Notes: generated by a model from the sequence alone, not told the origin. 64,000 bases of DNA from Chrysogorgia sp. JL179-B06 (GCA_035772405.1 JAYKKM010000013.1:200001-264000), one strand, 5' to 3'; positions 9,712-17,667 are shown, counted from the first letter of the stretch. Numbers and translations: made by a program.

Positions 9712-10815
9712 TTAGCTCACATTTTGAATATCGCTTTCTGGTATCCACGAATTATGTTTGCTCTCATAACCCAACCATTTGACCAGCGCCATCTTCTCTC
9801 CTCTGACTTTCTTTCTTTTCAACACCTTTTCAACTCTGTACACATCGTCACCATGTTTCCTATTGACCAGCGATAATTCCTGTTCATAAAATTTACCAAT
9901 AATCTGTTCACCGCTTATGTCCTCAATTTCATACACATTCGGATCACCACGAATAACCTTTACCACTTTAAACAGCTCTTCAGTGAAGTTGGCTTCGTAG
10001 CCCTTTGTGAACACACTCTTGTATTTACTAATTCTCACTGACTCACCAACTCTAAACTTTGGCAATGGGATGTCTGCAAAATGATGGCCAAACAAAGTGG
10101 TCCAAACTTCACCCTCATTTGACTTATCGACATCCTTTGGCTTCATCATAATACTGCGGTTCACATTGCTATTGTAATTGTTTACAAACTGGTCAAGAAC
10201 GCCAATCCATTTGTAAGTTCCACGGGTGTAAAAGTACTTCCACATAATGCTCTTGAGACTTCTATTAAAACGCTCAACAACAGCAGCCTTTTTATTGCTT
10301 TTAGTGCTGAAATACTCAACACCACGTTTTTTCAGCAAACTTTTCACACCAACGTTGTAGAACTCGAGTCCGTCATCAAATTGCGCTAACTTAGGTGTGA
10401 CCCCAAACCGGTCTTTAAAGTCATTCAATAGCTCTCCAACAGCCTTAGTCATGTTCTTAGTGTCTTTTCTATAAACTGCGACGCCAAAAGCGTATCTACT
10501 CAATATTTCAATACCTGTTAGTATCCAATAGTACCCTTTGTTCTGTTTTGAATACTTACTCATGTCCACTAAGTCCATTTGGAGCTCTTCACCAAGAAAC
10601 CCAACAAAAGTCGCGCGGAATTTATGTCTTCTCACAATAGGTTTGTACCTAGTGTAAGTATCCTGCGTGGTCAACCATTCTTTCACTGTTTTTCTAGTTA
10701 CTTTCAACCCGTCTCCCAACGCACTTTGATACAACCTCTCTACACCACTGTACCCTGTCTTGGGATTATAATAGATGTCTCTCAACCCTTGTTCTGTCTC
10801 CACACCAAGTTCCAT
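9712..10815 (-). CDS. Retroviral-type integrase with C-terminal chromodomain
   Basis: The integrase inserts the element into host DNA. The rve core shows the catalytic acidic residues in LQMDLVDM (about residue 81), AQFDDGLEFYN (about 147) and AVVERFNRS (about 181). An SH3-like region follows near 250-315. A chromodomain closes the protein (YRVEKVLKRKKV, then LVKWLGYESKHNSWIPE), which may steer insertion to particular chromatin. The open frame extends upstream to a GTG, but the first ATG at 10815 fits better and lies five bases after the stop of the upstream gene. The element's 6-bp target duplication is the expected product of this enzyme family. Confidence 0.93.
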   Translation of the reverse strand: MELGVETEQGLRDIYYNPKTGYSGVERLYQSALGDGLKVTRKTVKEWLTTQDTYTRYKPIVRRHKFRATFVGFLGEELQMDLVDMSKYSKQNKGYYWILTGIEILSRYAFGVAVYRKDTKNMTKAVGELLNDFKDRFGVTPKLAQFDDGLEFYNVGVKSLLKKRGVEYFSTKSNKKAAVVERFNRSLKSIMWKYFYTRGTYKWIGVLDQFVNNYNSNVNRSIMMKPKDVDKSNEGEVWTTLFGHHFADIPLPKFRVGESVRISKYKSVFTKGYEANFTEELFKVVKVIRGDPNVYEIEDISGEQIIGKFYEQELSLVNRKHGDDVYRVEKVLKRKKVRGEKMALVKWLGYESKHNSWIPESDIQNVS

Positions 10816-10820
10816 ATAAT

Positions 10821-11522
10821 TCACACAATATACAGTTCCAATAGCACCGCGCCAATTTTGAGACTATCGTTGTTTGGTTTGACGCGAAACGTCATACTCG
10901 AGTAAACACCTTTTTTAATACTCACCTTTGACTCAATGTCCACATGACGTTGTACTGACCCCTTCAAAGACTGTTCAGTGGGTATTGGCAACGTTGTGAT
11001 CACATCACTGCGCTTCCCATCAATACCCACATTACTTTCCGTTTCAACAACGTCACACGAAACTTCTATGTACTTCAGACCTCTATACATGTCGACCTCG
11101 TTTGGGCTAGTGTGCCACTGTGAGTCATTCTGAATCACCTCACCCCTCGCGAAACCAAGTAGAGGCCCAATGGTGTCTAACACAGCTGAGCTACTAACCT
11201 TAACCCTACACTTGCCTGTGGGCACCAGTTTCTCTATCTCAAGACTTACCTTACGCTCGTTAGACTCATGTTTCAAAACTTTGACCAATGCGTCGAAACT
11301 AAAGTACCCTTCACCCACTTTAATTTTTTTAAAAGAGCCAACCCTAGAGCTATCCAGCGTGAAGACCTGAATGCTGTCGTCATTTGTTGTGTTATGGTAG
11401 TCCCAAAACACAGTGGCTGTCTTGACCACAATGCGTGGGTTATCATGTATGACCATCATCGCGTTGTCGAAGGACACAACTTTTTCCGCACCTTCAATAA
11501 ATACCGTCAACTTTCGCGTCAT
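10821..11522 (-). CDS. Minor capsid (penton-like) protein candidate
   Basis: The frame is open back to 11654, but the first part overlaps the divergent gene starting at 11544. I take the start as MTRKLTVFIEG at 11522, giving 233 residues, just after a GTTATAC sequence. The protein is beta-rich, contains LLGFARGE near the middle, and ends in hydrophobic KIGAVLLELYIV. An LGF-type motif and this location, upstream of the integrase and near the virion gene cluster, are reminiscent of Polinton minor capsid proteins. No catalytic motif is visible. Structure prediction for a single jelly-roll would test this. Confidence 0.5.
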   Translation of the reverse strand: MTRKLTVFIEGAEKVVSFDNAMMVIHDNPRIVVKTATVFWDYHNTTNDDSIQVFTLDSSRVGSFKKIKVGEGYFSFDALVKVLKHESNERKVSLEIEKLVPTGKCRVKVSSSAVLDTIGPLLGFARGEVIQNDSQWHTSPNEVDMYRGLKYIEVSCDVVETESNVGIDGKRSDVITTLPIPTEQSLKGSVQRHVDIESKVSIKKGVYSSMTFRVKPNNDSLKIGAVLLELYIV

Positions 11523-11543
11523 GTATAACATACAGTATATTAT

Positions 11544-13016
11544 ATGCAGAAAGCCCTTCACAACTACTATGGAAAGTACTACGAACGTGCGATGGCTAAC
11601 ACATCGAAGGCCACACACGACGCAAAGGCAGACCTCGTCAAAAAGTATCCTCACGCCACTTTAAGCAAATTCGAGTTCGATCCAAATATTTCACAAGACG
11701 GTAAAATCATGAGTGTCGATGTGTATTTCAGAAACAACGACATCCTCAGCACGGACATAACCAGCGCGACTTTCAAAAATGATAAAAACATGTGGAAGTG
11801 GTTACACAATAGCAAGTTCCCAATAATATGGCAAGGTGGTGGAACTATCCAACCACTGCCAAAAGGTCATAAGAACCACTGGGGACTTTGGGACGGCTAT
11901 CCAACGGAAAACGTGTTGAATTACCCAGTGAATAACTTTAAAGTTTTTGTTAACCAAAACAGTTACTTCATGTCAAAGCTACCAACCTTACAAATCACCA
12001 CGTCAAAGACAAAATCAGAGTGGGATGACAACGAATCTTACTATCGTGTTGTGTTTGCGACGTATTGTGCTAGTTTCTGTTGTGGAGTGTCGTTGCAACA
12101 TCTATCAGTGTCACAAGAAGTCCACCCTGTGGTCACAAGTGTGACGAGATTTCATTTGTACTTCACCATTAGAAGACTTCTCAGAAGAATGGAAGGTGGT
12201 GAGACCATGAAATCAATAAGTAGAGAATTCGACGCTTATGAATTGTATGGCAAGATTTCCAAGATCCCCAGAAGGCACTACTACCAGAATAAAGTCCTGA
12301 GCGATGGCACTTTAGGCGAATCCAGAGTCTACACACTCAACGACACCCATAACGATTACAGACGATATGTCGCGCGATTGTCAGACGGTTTTACCAACAT
12401 TGGGCTGCAATATCTAAATCAAAGCATAGAAGCCTTTGTGTACTCCACACTTGGTGCGCAAGCGAGAACACGTGTGTCAGTCGTTGGTGGTTCTGCAGGG
12501 AGTTTAGAAACCCAACAAGAATTCCGCAAGTTGTTTTCTGACAGTGTTGTCAACTACGACGTGTCGACATGGATTCTCAACATGAATAAATCGATTAGAG
12601 ACACCAACGTTGTCCAAAATCTTGCAGTGTCGCCAAGTACGTGGTTAATGCCGAGTAATGTGGTGATACTCAAGAATAAAATCGCTGGGTACAACAACTT
12701 ATTAAAGATTGCCACGAAGTCCATGAGATTTGGAGTGAACACTCGCTTGAATGCAACAACACCAACGACTGTGGCTAAAAAAGTCCACCAAGAAAATGTG
12801 GTGACTAACTTAGTAGCGCCAACGAATCATGCGGCTAAAAAAGTTCGCCAAGAGAACGTGGTGGCTAAAAAAGTTTACCAAGAAAATGTGACACCACTTC
12901 CCGTGAAAAAAACAGTGGCCACCACCACAAGTAAGTCAGACACGACAACATTGGCGATAATCTTAGGGTTCTCAGCAGTCTCTGGCTATCTACTAACCAA
13001 ATACACCTTGAAGTAG
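11544..13016 (+). CDS. Conserved Polinton protein with C-terminal membrane anchor
   Basis: A 490-residue protein. The middle contains FCCGVSLQHLSVSQEVHP and TRFHLYFTIRRLLRRM, a pattern I associate with an uncharacterised protein encoded by cnidarian Polintons. A helical C-terminal half (YSTLGAQARTRVSVVGGSAG, SPSTWLMPSNVVI) follows. Near residues 410-455 is a three-fold repeat of AKKVxQENV. A single transmembrane helix, TLAIILGFSAVSGYLLTKY, ends the protein. The gene diverges from the minor capsid candidate, sharing a 21-bp promoter space, and is followed two bases later by the fibre-like gene. A virion surface role is inferred. An HW and later FCC segment faintly recall an adenain triad, but order and spacing do not convince me. 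Confidence 0.6.
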   Translation: MQKALHNYYGKYYERAMANTSKATHDAKADLVKKYPHATLSKFEFDPNISQDGKIMSVDVYFRNNDILSTDITSATFKNDKNMWKWLHNSKFPIIWQGGGTIQPLPKGHKNHWGLWDGYPTENVLNYPVNNFKVFVNQNSYFMSKLPTLQITTSKTKSEWDDNESYYRVVFATYCASFCCGVSLQHLSVSQEVHPVVTSVTRFHLYFTIRRLLRRMEGGETMKSISREFDAYELYGKISKIPRRHYYQNKVLSDGTLGESRVYTLNDTHNDYRRYVARLSDGFTNIGLQYLNQSIEAFVYSTLGAQARTRVSVVGGSAGSLETQQEFRKLFSDSVVNYDVSTWILNMNKSIRDTNVVQNLAVSPSTWLMPSNVVILKNKIAGYNNLLKIATKSMRFGVNTRLNATTPTTVAKKVHQENVVTNLVAPTNHAAKKVRQENVVAKKVYQENVTPLPVKKTVATTTSKSDTTTLAIILGFSAVSGYLLTKYTLK

Positions 13017-13018
13017 TA

Positions 13019-13969
13019 ATGAGTCTAAACTACGGGTATGAGTCTGACGACCCTCACGATAAAATACTAAAGAGAACGAAAAGGCATCTGGACGAAGATC
13101 CCAAGTTAAGTGTGACCGGTGGAAGGATGTCTGGACTAATAGACATGCAAGGCTCAGCGATAAAAAACGTAGCAGACCCAGTCGATGACTCAGATGCCAC
13201 AAACAAAAGAACTCTAGAGCAATTGCTATCAGGTTTCCTCAAGAGTCAGTCATATAATCTTGTGCTCGACTTCAACGTTAGCACACACGCCTTGAAAAAC
13301 GTGGAATTCCACACCAATGGTTCAAACAAAGTGAAAGCCATTGGTGAAACAAGTAAATTAGTGCAAAACAACCCAACCTATGGTCCTATTGTTGGCGTTA
13401 ACAGTGTAAGCCAAAGTTTTCTATCCCCTGTGTTAGCACCACTCCCACTTGAGTCAGGTCTTCATTTTAATTGCCCCAGTATGCAATGGTGCGATCTCTC
13501 TATTTTTGTCGTAGTGCGGTTGCCTATGAGAGCCACGGGGTCAAATTGGGAGACAATTATATCAAACGACGACGGTCAGTGGGATAAGTTCGTAGGGTAC
13601 AAGACTGGTATGGCTAATGGGCTCGCGTATGGTGGCAGCAACCCAGCAATGGAGAGCATATGCACTATTCCAAGTGGTGTTGACATAAGTAAAATGCATA
13701 TGATATCAATACACTGGCAAATGAGCAATTCACATGTCAGGGTCAACAACATCAAGTCAACCGATTCAGACTTCATAGCAAACATGAAAAAGATAGGCAC
13801 ACCCTATGGAACAATTTTTGGAATACATCGACCAAGAATACCACTCGCACCTTATGCGTACCCATCGTTGGTAGAATTCTACGGTGTGAAAATTGTGAGT
13901 GGTTACATGACAAACCGAGACATCATAATCATGGGTGGAAAAATGATGAAGGAATATGGTATAAAGTAA
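13019..13969 (+). CDS. Fibre-like attachment protein candidate
   Basis: A 316-residue protein. Residues 33-66 read GGRMSGLIDMQGSAIKNV, then DPVDDSDATNKRTLE. This is the triple-stranded shaft signature widespread in phage tail fibres (a short beta repeat followed by P-x-DATNK). The rest, about residues 100-316, looks like a compact beta sandwich with LamG/concanavalin-like rhythm: LHFNCPSMQWCDLSIFVVVR, MHMISIHWQMSNSHVRVN and a terminal VEFYGVKIVSG. Such trimeric shaft-plus-head proteins bind host surfaces in viruses. The gene sits between virion-type genes with 2-bp spacing upstream and none downstream, consistent with co-expression. Receptor and trimerisation are inference. Confidence 0.55.
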   Translation: MSLNYGYESDDPHDKILKRTKRHLDEDPKLSVTGGRMSGLIDMQGSAIKNVADPVDDSDATNKRTLEQLLSGFLKSQSYNLVLDFNVSTHALKNVEFHTNGSNKVKAIGETSKLVQNNPTYGPIVGVNSVSQSFLSPVLAPLPLESGLHFNCPSMQWCDLSIFVVVRLPMRATGSNWETIISNDDGQWDKFVGYKTGMANGLAYGGSNPAMESICTIPSGVDISKMHMISIHWQMSNSHVRVNNIKSTDSDFIANMKKIGTPYGTIFGIHRPRIPLAPYAYPSLVEFYGVKIVSGYMTNRDIIIMGGKMMKEYGIK

Positions 13970-14176
13970 ATGGGAGCATGTATTTCGAGACCTCATGAAA
14001 TATACAAGATAAATAAGACGACTGACCACATGTTCAAAGCTGGTGGGTCATTTGGTCGCGGTGACGTTACTCTCGAGCTCCACGCTGAGATTGGTATGAG
14101 GTCTAAAAAGACTTATGGCGAACCTATTATGTTACCAGAGTCAGACACTGTGGGAGTGGTAGGAGACGTGACCTAA
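13970..14176 (+). CDS. Small protein with N-myristoylation signal
   Basis: A 68-residue frame starting MGACISRP, which fits the eukaryotic N-myristoyltransferase consensus (Gly at 2, Ser/Thr/Cys near 6, basic residues after). It abuts the fibre-like gene directly. No transmembrane helix is present, so lipid anchoring could give membrane contact. The family is not recognised. Open frame, start context and gene packing support expression. Confidence 0.5.
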   Translation: MGACISRPHEIYKINKTTDHMFKAGGSFGRGDVTLELHAEIGMRSKKTYGEPIMLPESDTVGVVGDVT

Positions 14177-14182
14177 GTTATA

Positions 14183-14323
14183 ATGGGTTGGCTTAGAAAA
14201 CTGGTTCGTAACATTAGAAACTTTTTCAGACGACGTAGAAAACCGAGGACTAATGAAACACACCTGATGCATTGGTACACAACAAACCAGATCTATAAAA
14301 AACCCAACACCCACGTCGAATAG
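14183..14323 (+). CDS. Very small arginine-rich protein (46 aa)
   Basis: An ATG after TTATA opens a 46-residue frame beginning MGWLRKLVRNIRNFFRRRRK, an amphipathic basic helix followed by a polar tail. It fills the space between two tightly packed genes on the same strand, which supports reality. Small basic proteins in related viruses bind the genome or disturb membranes; either is only inference here. Too short for most gene finders. Confidence 0.45.
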   Translation: MGWLRKLVRNIRNFFRRRRKPRTNETHLMHWYTTNQIYKKPNTHVE

Positions 14324-14333
14324 TTTTTTTTTG

Positions 14334-14350
14334 TGGGAGACTATAATATA
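14334..14350 (+). promoter_or_regulatory. Putative promoter motif TGGGAG-N-TATA
   Basis: tgggagactataatata lies four bases upstream of the ATG at 14354. Similar TGGAG/TATA blocks precede the starts at 15783, 16504 and 17686. Confidence 0.4.
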
Positions 14351-14353
14351 GTG

Positions 14354-15121
14354 ATGACTTCCACAACACTTCAACTATTCGATTTCGATGGTCATCAAAT
14401 CACAACGGTTAATCACAACGGTGATATATGGTTCAAAGCAAAAGAAGTCGCGAGCGCTCTAGGTTACGCTAGACCAAAAGATGCGGTTCACGACCACGTC
14501 GAACCTGATTGTAAAATAAAGATTGAACAGGCCTCGTTTATCAACGAACTTGGGGTCTACTCGTTGGTGTTCTCGAGTAAAATGGAGCGTGCGAAACACT
14601 TTGGAAGGTGGGTGCACTCAGAAGTTTTACCAAGCGTTAAAAAAAGTTTAGCTGACGTCGGTCTCAAACACAATCAGTTTAAAATGATCACTGAGTTCGA
14701 CCTTCATACGAAAGTTGTTGGTTTTCTTAGGAAGTATTATCCAGAAGCTATTTTGATAGCCGCTTGTGGTGAGAATCAAGACACTTCGAGTAAAAGAATA
14801 AACTCGTGGAAAAAAGGTTACCAACGTGGAACACCTGACTTGATTATTGCCAATGCAAACCGACAGCATAGCGGGCTTGTGATTGAGTTCAAGAATCCAG
14901 GTGGCACAGGCAAGACATCCAAAGAGCAAGACTCTCTGCTGCTCAGATACAAATCCGCTGGTTATCTAACACTCTTGTGCGACTCATACGACGACGCTAT
15001 CACCACAGTAATGAAATATTTCTTTGACGTTGGGTTTCAGTGCTCTCAGTGTTTTCGTAAATTTAAAAATAAATCAGCGTTGAGTAACCACGAGAGACAT
15101 CACTGTGTGGTGCGCGACTAA
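14354..15121 (+). CDS. BRO-N / VRR-NUC-like / C2H2 zinc-finger fusion
   Basis: A 255-residue protein with three parts. Residues 3-110 are a BRO-N DNA-binding domain (IWFKAKEVASALGYARPKDA, with KHFGRWVHSEVLPSVKK at its end), as in baculovirus and phage BRO/antirepressor proteins. Residues 115-225 look like a VRR-NUC nuclease: RGTPDLIIA at 158-166, VIEFKNPGG at 176-184, SKEQ at 189-192, then AGY. The acidic D, E and K positions are present. Residues 230-250 form one C2H2 finger (CSQCF, then HERHHC). The frame extends upstream to a GTG, but the ATG at 14354 is preferred because it follows a promoter-like motif. Probable role is nucleic-acid processing or regulation. Confidence 0.75.
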   Translation: MTSTTLQLFDFDGHQITTVNHNGDIWFKAKEVASALGYARPKDAVHDHVEPDCKIKIEQASFINELGVYSLVFSSKMERAKHFGRWVHSEVLPSVKKSLADVGLKHNQFKMITEFDLHTKVVGFLRKYYPEAILIAACGENQDTSSKRINSWKKGYQRGTPDLIIANANRQHSGLVIEFKNPGGTGKTSKEQDSLLLRYKSAGYLTLLCDSYDDAITTVMKYFFDVGFQCSQCFRKFKNKSALSNHERHHCVVRD

Positions 15122-15210
15122 TTTTACGTGTGTAAAAAATGTTTCTACGACATTGGACGCTTCATGTGACCAATGTATAAATTTAAAAAGTGGGGTATCC
15201 GAGAACACCC
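15122..15210. other. Intergenic space between convergent genes
   Basis: Separates the BRO-N fusion from thymidine kinase. No terminator hairpin or clear AATAAA is seen. Confidence 0.3.
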
Positions 15211-15783
15211 TTAATTTTGCGTGGAAGGATGATGACGTCTGCACACTGCGCGATATTGCTCAGCACCACCAACGAACGATGGTCCTGGGTTGTATCTCCA
15301 ATTGAATGGTGCGTCAACAGTTGTTCCGTAAGTGTCACGGCAAACGACGCAATGCGCTTTTAGAAATGTGATGTCGTCCGCTACTGGGAACAACGTGTCG
15401 AGCTCACCAAGTCTTTTTAAATGCTCTGTTGTTATGAGACCACAAATAATGACGTGAATGCCAGCTTTGATGTACTCGCGAATAACTGGGAGTAACCCAG
15501 AGTACCAATGGCCCTCATCAATGCCAATGACGTCATAGCCAGCTATCTCGGAAGAACTCGGAAGGTTGGTGATTAACTTCGCAGGTAAACTGTCTGATCC
15601 AACAACAATGGTCTGACGATGTGTGGAGAACGCGTGGTCAGTTCGCCTAGTGTCACCTGTGTTGTTCATGTAAAGGACTTTGAGCCCTGACTTACTTAAC
15701 GTGATTAACCTACGAAGAGTCTCTGTTGTTTTTCCTGCAAACATGGGACCAATCACGATTTCTAGCTTACCGAGTTTCTTCAT
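15211..15783 (-). CDS. tk: Thymidine kinase (type II)
   Basis: A 190-residue thymidine kinase that phosphorylates thymidine to dTMP for DNA synthesis. P-loop GPMFAGKTTE is at residues 12-21. The Walker B-like segment VIGIDEGHWY is near residue 90, with Gly-His where most relatives have Ala-Gln. ICGL follows. The zinc-lasso cysteines appear in AHCVVCRD and in AVCRRHH. The substrate loop reads FVGGAEQYRAVC. Length and motif order agree with cellular and viral type II kinases. Its start is 10-20 bases downstream of a CTGGAGGTATAG motif. Thymidine kinase is an accessory gene for a Polinton and was presumably acquired. Confidence 0.92.
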   Translation of the reverse strand: MKKLGKLEIVIGPMFAGKTTETLRRLITLSKSGLKVLYMNNTGDTRRTDHAFSTHRQTIVVGSDSLPAKLITNLPSSSEIAGYDVIGIDEGHWYSGLLPVIREYIKAGIHVIICGLITTEHLKRLGELDTLFPVADDITFLKAHCVVCRDTYGTTVDAPFNWRYNPGPSFVGGAEQYRAVCRRHHPSTQN

Positions 15784-16504
15784 GATTACTATACCTCCAG
15801 AGAAATGTTCTCTCCTGTTGCGGCAACTGTTGTTCGTTGTTAAATATCCGCTGAAGCTCTAAGTTTTTAAGATGAGACCTCGAGCTCTCGTGTCTCAAGC
15901 GATGCAGTGGGTCGTTGGTGACCACACCGCATGGGTGACAGGTGTACACGTTTTCGTCTCTCGCAAAGTGTCTGTGGGCGGGCGAGAGTACGTGGTCCCT
16001 GATATCGTCCACACCTAGTATTTCCTTACACCCAACCTTGCAAACGTGGACGTCGCGGTTCGCGGCGAGATCTAGCCACGCTTTGGCTTTGGTCGGGCAT
16101 GGCTTCCATATAAGGGTCACTAAGAACACTTGGAGGAAGTTACCGAGTAACGTACCGTTGGACCCACTAGGGTTGTTCAAGTAGACATCACTTGCTAGCA
16201 TAAGGTACTTGAATGATGAGTAACACCACACAGGGATTATGCTAGCTAATCTATCAGCAGTCTCCTTGGCTCTGTCTTCTTGAAGATCGATCCAAGTGTC
16301 GTGAAGATGCCTCGCACAGTCGACCTGGGGGATAGGCTGTTTTATTAACACCTCTTCACGTCTGAGGTCGAGCAGATTGTATATTGAAAAGTACTCGTTT
16401 AAGACGTTGGGTCCATTGTCGACTCGTGGGGTAGACACACTGACAAAGGCCGTTCTCAGCAAGCGGTCAATAACTTCTTCGCTAACCTCTCGGTCTTGAG
16501 TCAT
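15767..16504 (-). CDS. Hypothetical Cys/His-rich protein
   Basis: A 245-residue protein not recognised by family. The C-terminal third has zinc-finger-like spacing: VCKVGCKEI, then a histidine pair in SPAHRHF, then YTCHPCGV with histidines in RLRHESSRSH. That suggests two C2H2-type fingers. The N-terminal part is helical. Its end overlaps the start of thymidine kinase by 17 bases on the same strand, so the pair is probably co-transcribed from the divergent iteron region. A DNA-binding regulator is a plausible guess. Confidence 0.6.
   Translation of the reverse strand: MTQDREVSEEVIDRLLRTAFVSVSTPRVDNGPNVLNEYFSIYNLLDLRREEVLIKQPIPQVDCARHLHDTWIDLQEDRAKETADRLASIIPVWCYSSFKYLMLASDVYLNNPSGSNGTLLGNFLQVFLVTLIWKPCPTKAKAWLDLAANRDVHVCKVGCKEILGVDDIRDHVLSPAHRHFARDENVYTCHPCGVVTNDPLHRLRHESSRSHLKNLELQRIFNNEQQLPQQERTFLWRYSNHEETR
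15784..15801 (-). promoter_or_regulatory. Putative promoter motif before thymidine kinase
   Basis: Read on the minus strand, tctggaggtatagtaatc ends directly at the ATG at 15783. It matches the TGGAG/TATA block seen before three other genes. Confidence 0.4.
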
Positions 16505-16520
16505 TATGTTATACTCCCAG
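16505..16520 (-). promoter_or_regulatory. Putative promoter motif before 16504 gene
   Basis: On the minus strand, ctgggagtataacata precedes the ATG at 16504 directly. Confidence 0.4.
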
Positions 16521-16560
16521 AAAAGAGCCCCTCTTTTTTTTTGGTGCGTTTGGTCTGGGA

Positions 16561-16613
16561 CTGTGAGATAACTGTGAGGTCATCTGTGAGATACCTGTGA
16601 GGTCAACTGTGAG
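16561..16613 (+). promoter_or_regulatory. Five CTGTGAG iterons in a divergent intergenic region
   Basis: CTGTGAG starts at 16561, 16572, 16584, 16595 and 16607, an 11/12/11/12-bp rhythm close to one helical turn, within a 23-bp direct repeat. It lies between leftward and rightward gene blocks. Candidate operator or enhancer for both. Confidence 0.5.
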
Positions 16614-16639
16614 TAAGATAACACGTGATAGTGTACTAG

Positions 16640-16975
16640 ATGGTTGAAGACTCACAGACGGCTGTTGAGGCGAAGATTACAGCTGATGTGAAGAGTGTTA
16701 AGGTGAAGGACCCAAAGCGTGTCGCCGCTGGTAAAAAGTTGGCTGAGATATCGAAAGCTGCGAAAGAAAAGAAAATGCGTGAAATGATAGTCAACGAAGA
16801 ACAGAGTAGTGAGTGGGGTTATGGTTACATTGTTGGAACACTTGGTGTTATCATTGCTGGTGCTTCGCTATGGTACACAATTAGCAGTGAAAAAGAACCT
16901 GTGAGTACTGCACCAGCACCTGCGTCAGAGAGTCATAAAACTCGTCGTCCAGCGTTAGACACATTTGATTCTTGA
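16640..16975 (+). CDS. Small basic single-pass membrane protein
   Basis: A 111-residue protein. The N-terminal half is lysine-rich and charged (DPKRVAAGKKLAEISKAAKE). One transmembrane helix lies near residues 59-79 (GYIVGTLGVIIAGASLWYTI), followed by an Ala/Pro-rich tail. It is the first gene of a run of three small membrane proteins. The basic N-terminus could contact DNA, but the family is unknown. Confidence 0.6.
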   Translation: MVEDSQTAVEAKITADVKSVKVKDPKRVAAGKKLAEISKAAKEKKMREMIVNEEQSSEWGYGYIVGTLGVIIAGASLWYTISSEKEPVSTAPAPASESHKTRRPALDTFDS

Positions 16976-16998
16976 ACAAAACACACGACAATGTATAT

Positions 16999-17235
16999 AT
17001 GGCTGCGATCGATCGAAAAGAACTTATGAACGAATTGTACGATGCGCTACTTGTTACGACTGGCGCTGTGGTAGTTAGCATGATTTCTAAAAAAGCTTTG
17101 GGAGAGTCATTGGGAACACCAGAGACTGTGAAAGGCACAGTGAAACTTGCTGCAGCCGTTGGTGCAGGAACGCTGCTAGTAAAATGGGCGCAATCGAAAA
17201 ACTGGATACCGACAGATCCATTCAAATCAACGTAA
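16999..17235 (+). CDS. Small membrane protein
   Basis: The frame opens from a TTG at 16972. I choose the ATG at 16999 (MAAIDRKELMNEL), preceded by GTATAT, giving 78 residues. Two hydrophobic stretches are visible (ALLVTTGAVVVSMI and VKLAAAVGAGTLLVKWA), so it may be a hairpin membrane protein. Its stop is five bases before the next ATG. Family unknown. Confidence 0.55.
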   Translation: MAAIDRKELMNELYDALLVTTGAVVVSMISKKALGESLGTPETVKGTVKLAAAVGAGTLLVKWAQSKNWIPTDPFKST

Positions 17236-17239
17236 GTTA

Positions 17240-17659
17240 ATGGCGAGCGTTGTGGCTGGAGGGATATTTAATGCGATAGCTTTTGCAGGTGCTGGCTTTA
17301 TGTTTTCGAAGTTTAATCATTCAGGTTACGAAGCTGAGATGAAAAGACACAACCACGCGTTGGAACAGTTAGCCAGTGCGAAAGAAGTGTGGTATGAAAA
17401 TGAAGTCGCTAAGAAAGATAAGATCCAACGTTTGCGACAACGGCTCTCTGACGCTAATGCTGACATCAATGACACAAACCACGCGTTGGAAGAACTTAGA
17501 AGCGTAATGACCATACGGTACAGCGGTCGAGTGTTCACTGACCTCCCGAAGATCGCGGATTACTACCAACCGAGTGCGGAAATGAAGGAATACCAATTAT
17601 TGTTTGTTAGCGCGCTAGGTTTGGGTAGTGGAGTAGCGGTGTGGGTACTCACTCGATAA
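17240..17659 (+). CDS. Conserved Polinton membrane protein with coiled coil
   Basis: A 139-residue protein. An N-terminal hydrophobic segment (FNAIAFAGAGFMFSKF) is followed by YEAEMKRHNHALEQLASAKE and a long coiled coil to about residue 85. A C-terminal transmembrane helix follows (LLFVSALGLGSGVAVWVL). The EAEMKRHN-ALEQL pattern is one I associate with other cnidarian Polintons, without assigned function. The bracket of two membrane segments around a coiled coil suggests a structural membrane protein. Confidence 0.65.
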   Translation: MASVVAGGIFNAIAFAGAGFMFSKFNHSGYEAEMKRHNHALEQLASAKEVWYENEVAKKDKIQRLRQRLSDANADINDTNHALEELRSVMTIRYSGRVFTDLPKIADYYQPSAEMKEYQLLFVSALGLGSGVAVWVLTR

Positions 17660-17667
17660 AAAAAAAT

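Noticed and set aside
11544..13016. Adenain-type maturation protease in the 490-residue protein
   Set aside because: HW and FCC segments exist, but spacing and surrounding residues do not match the family.
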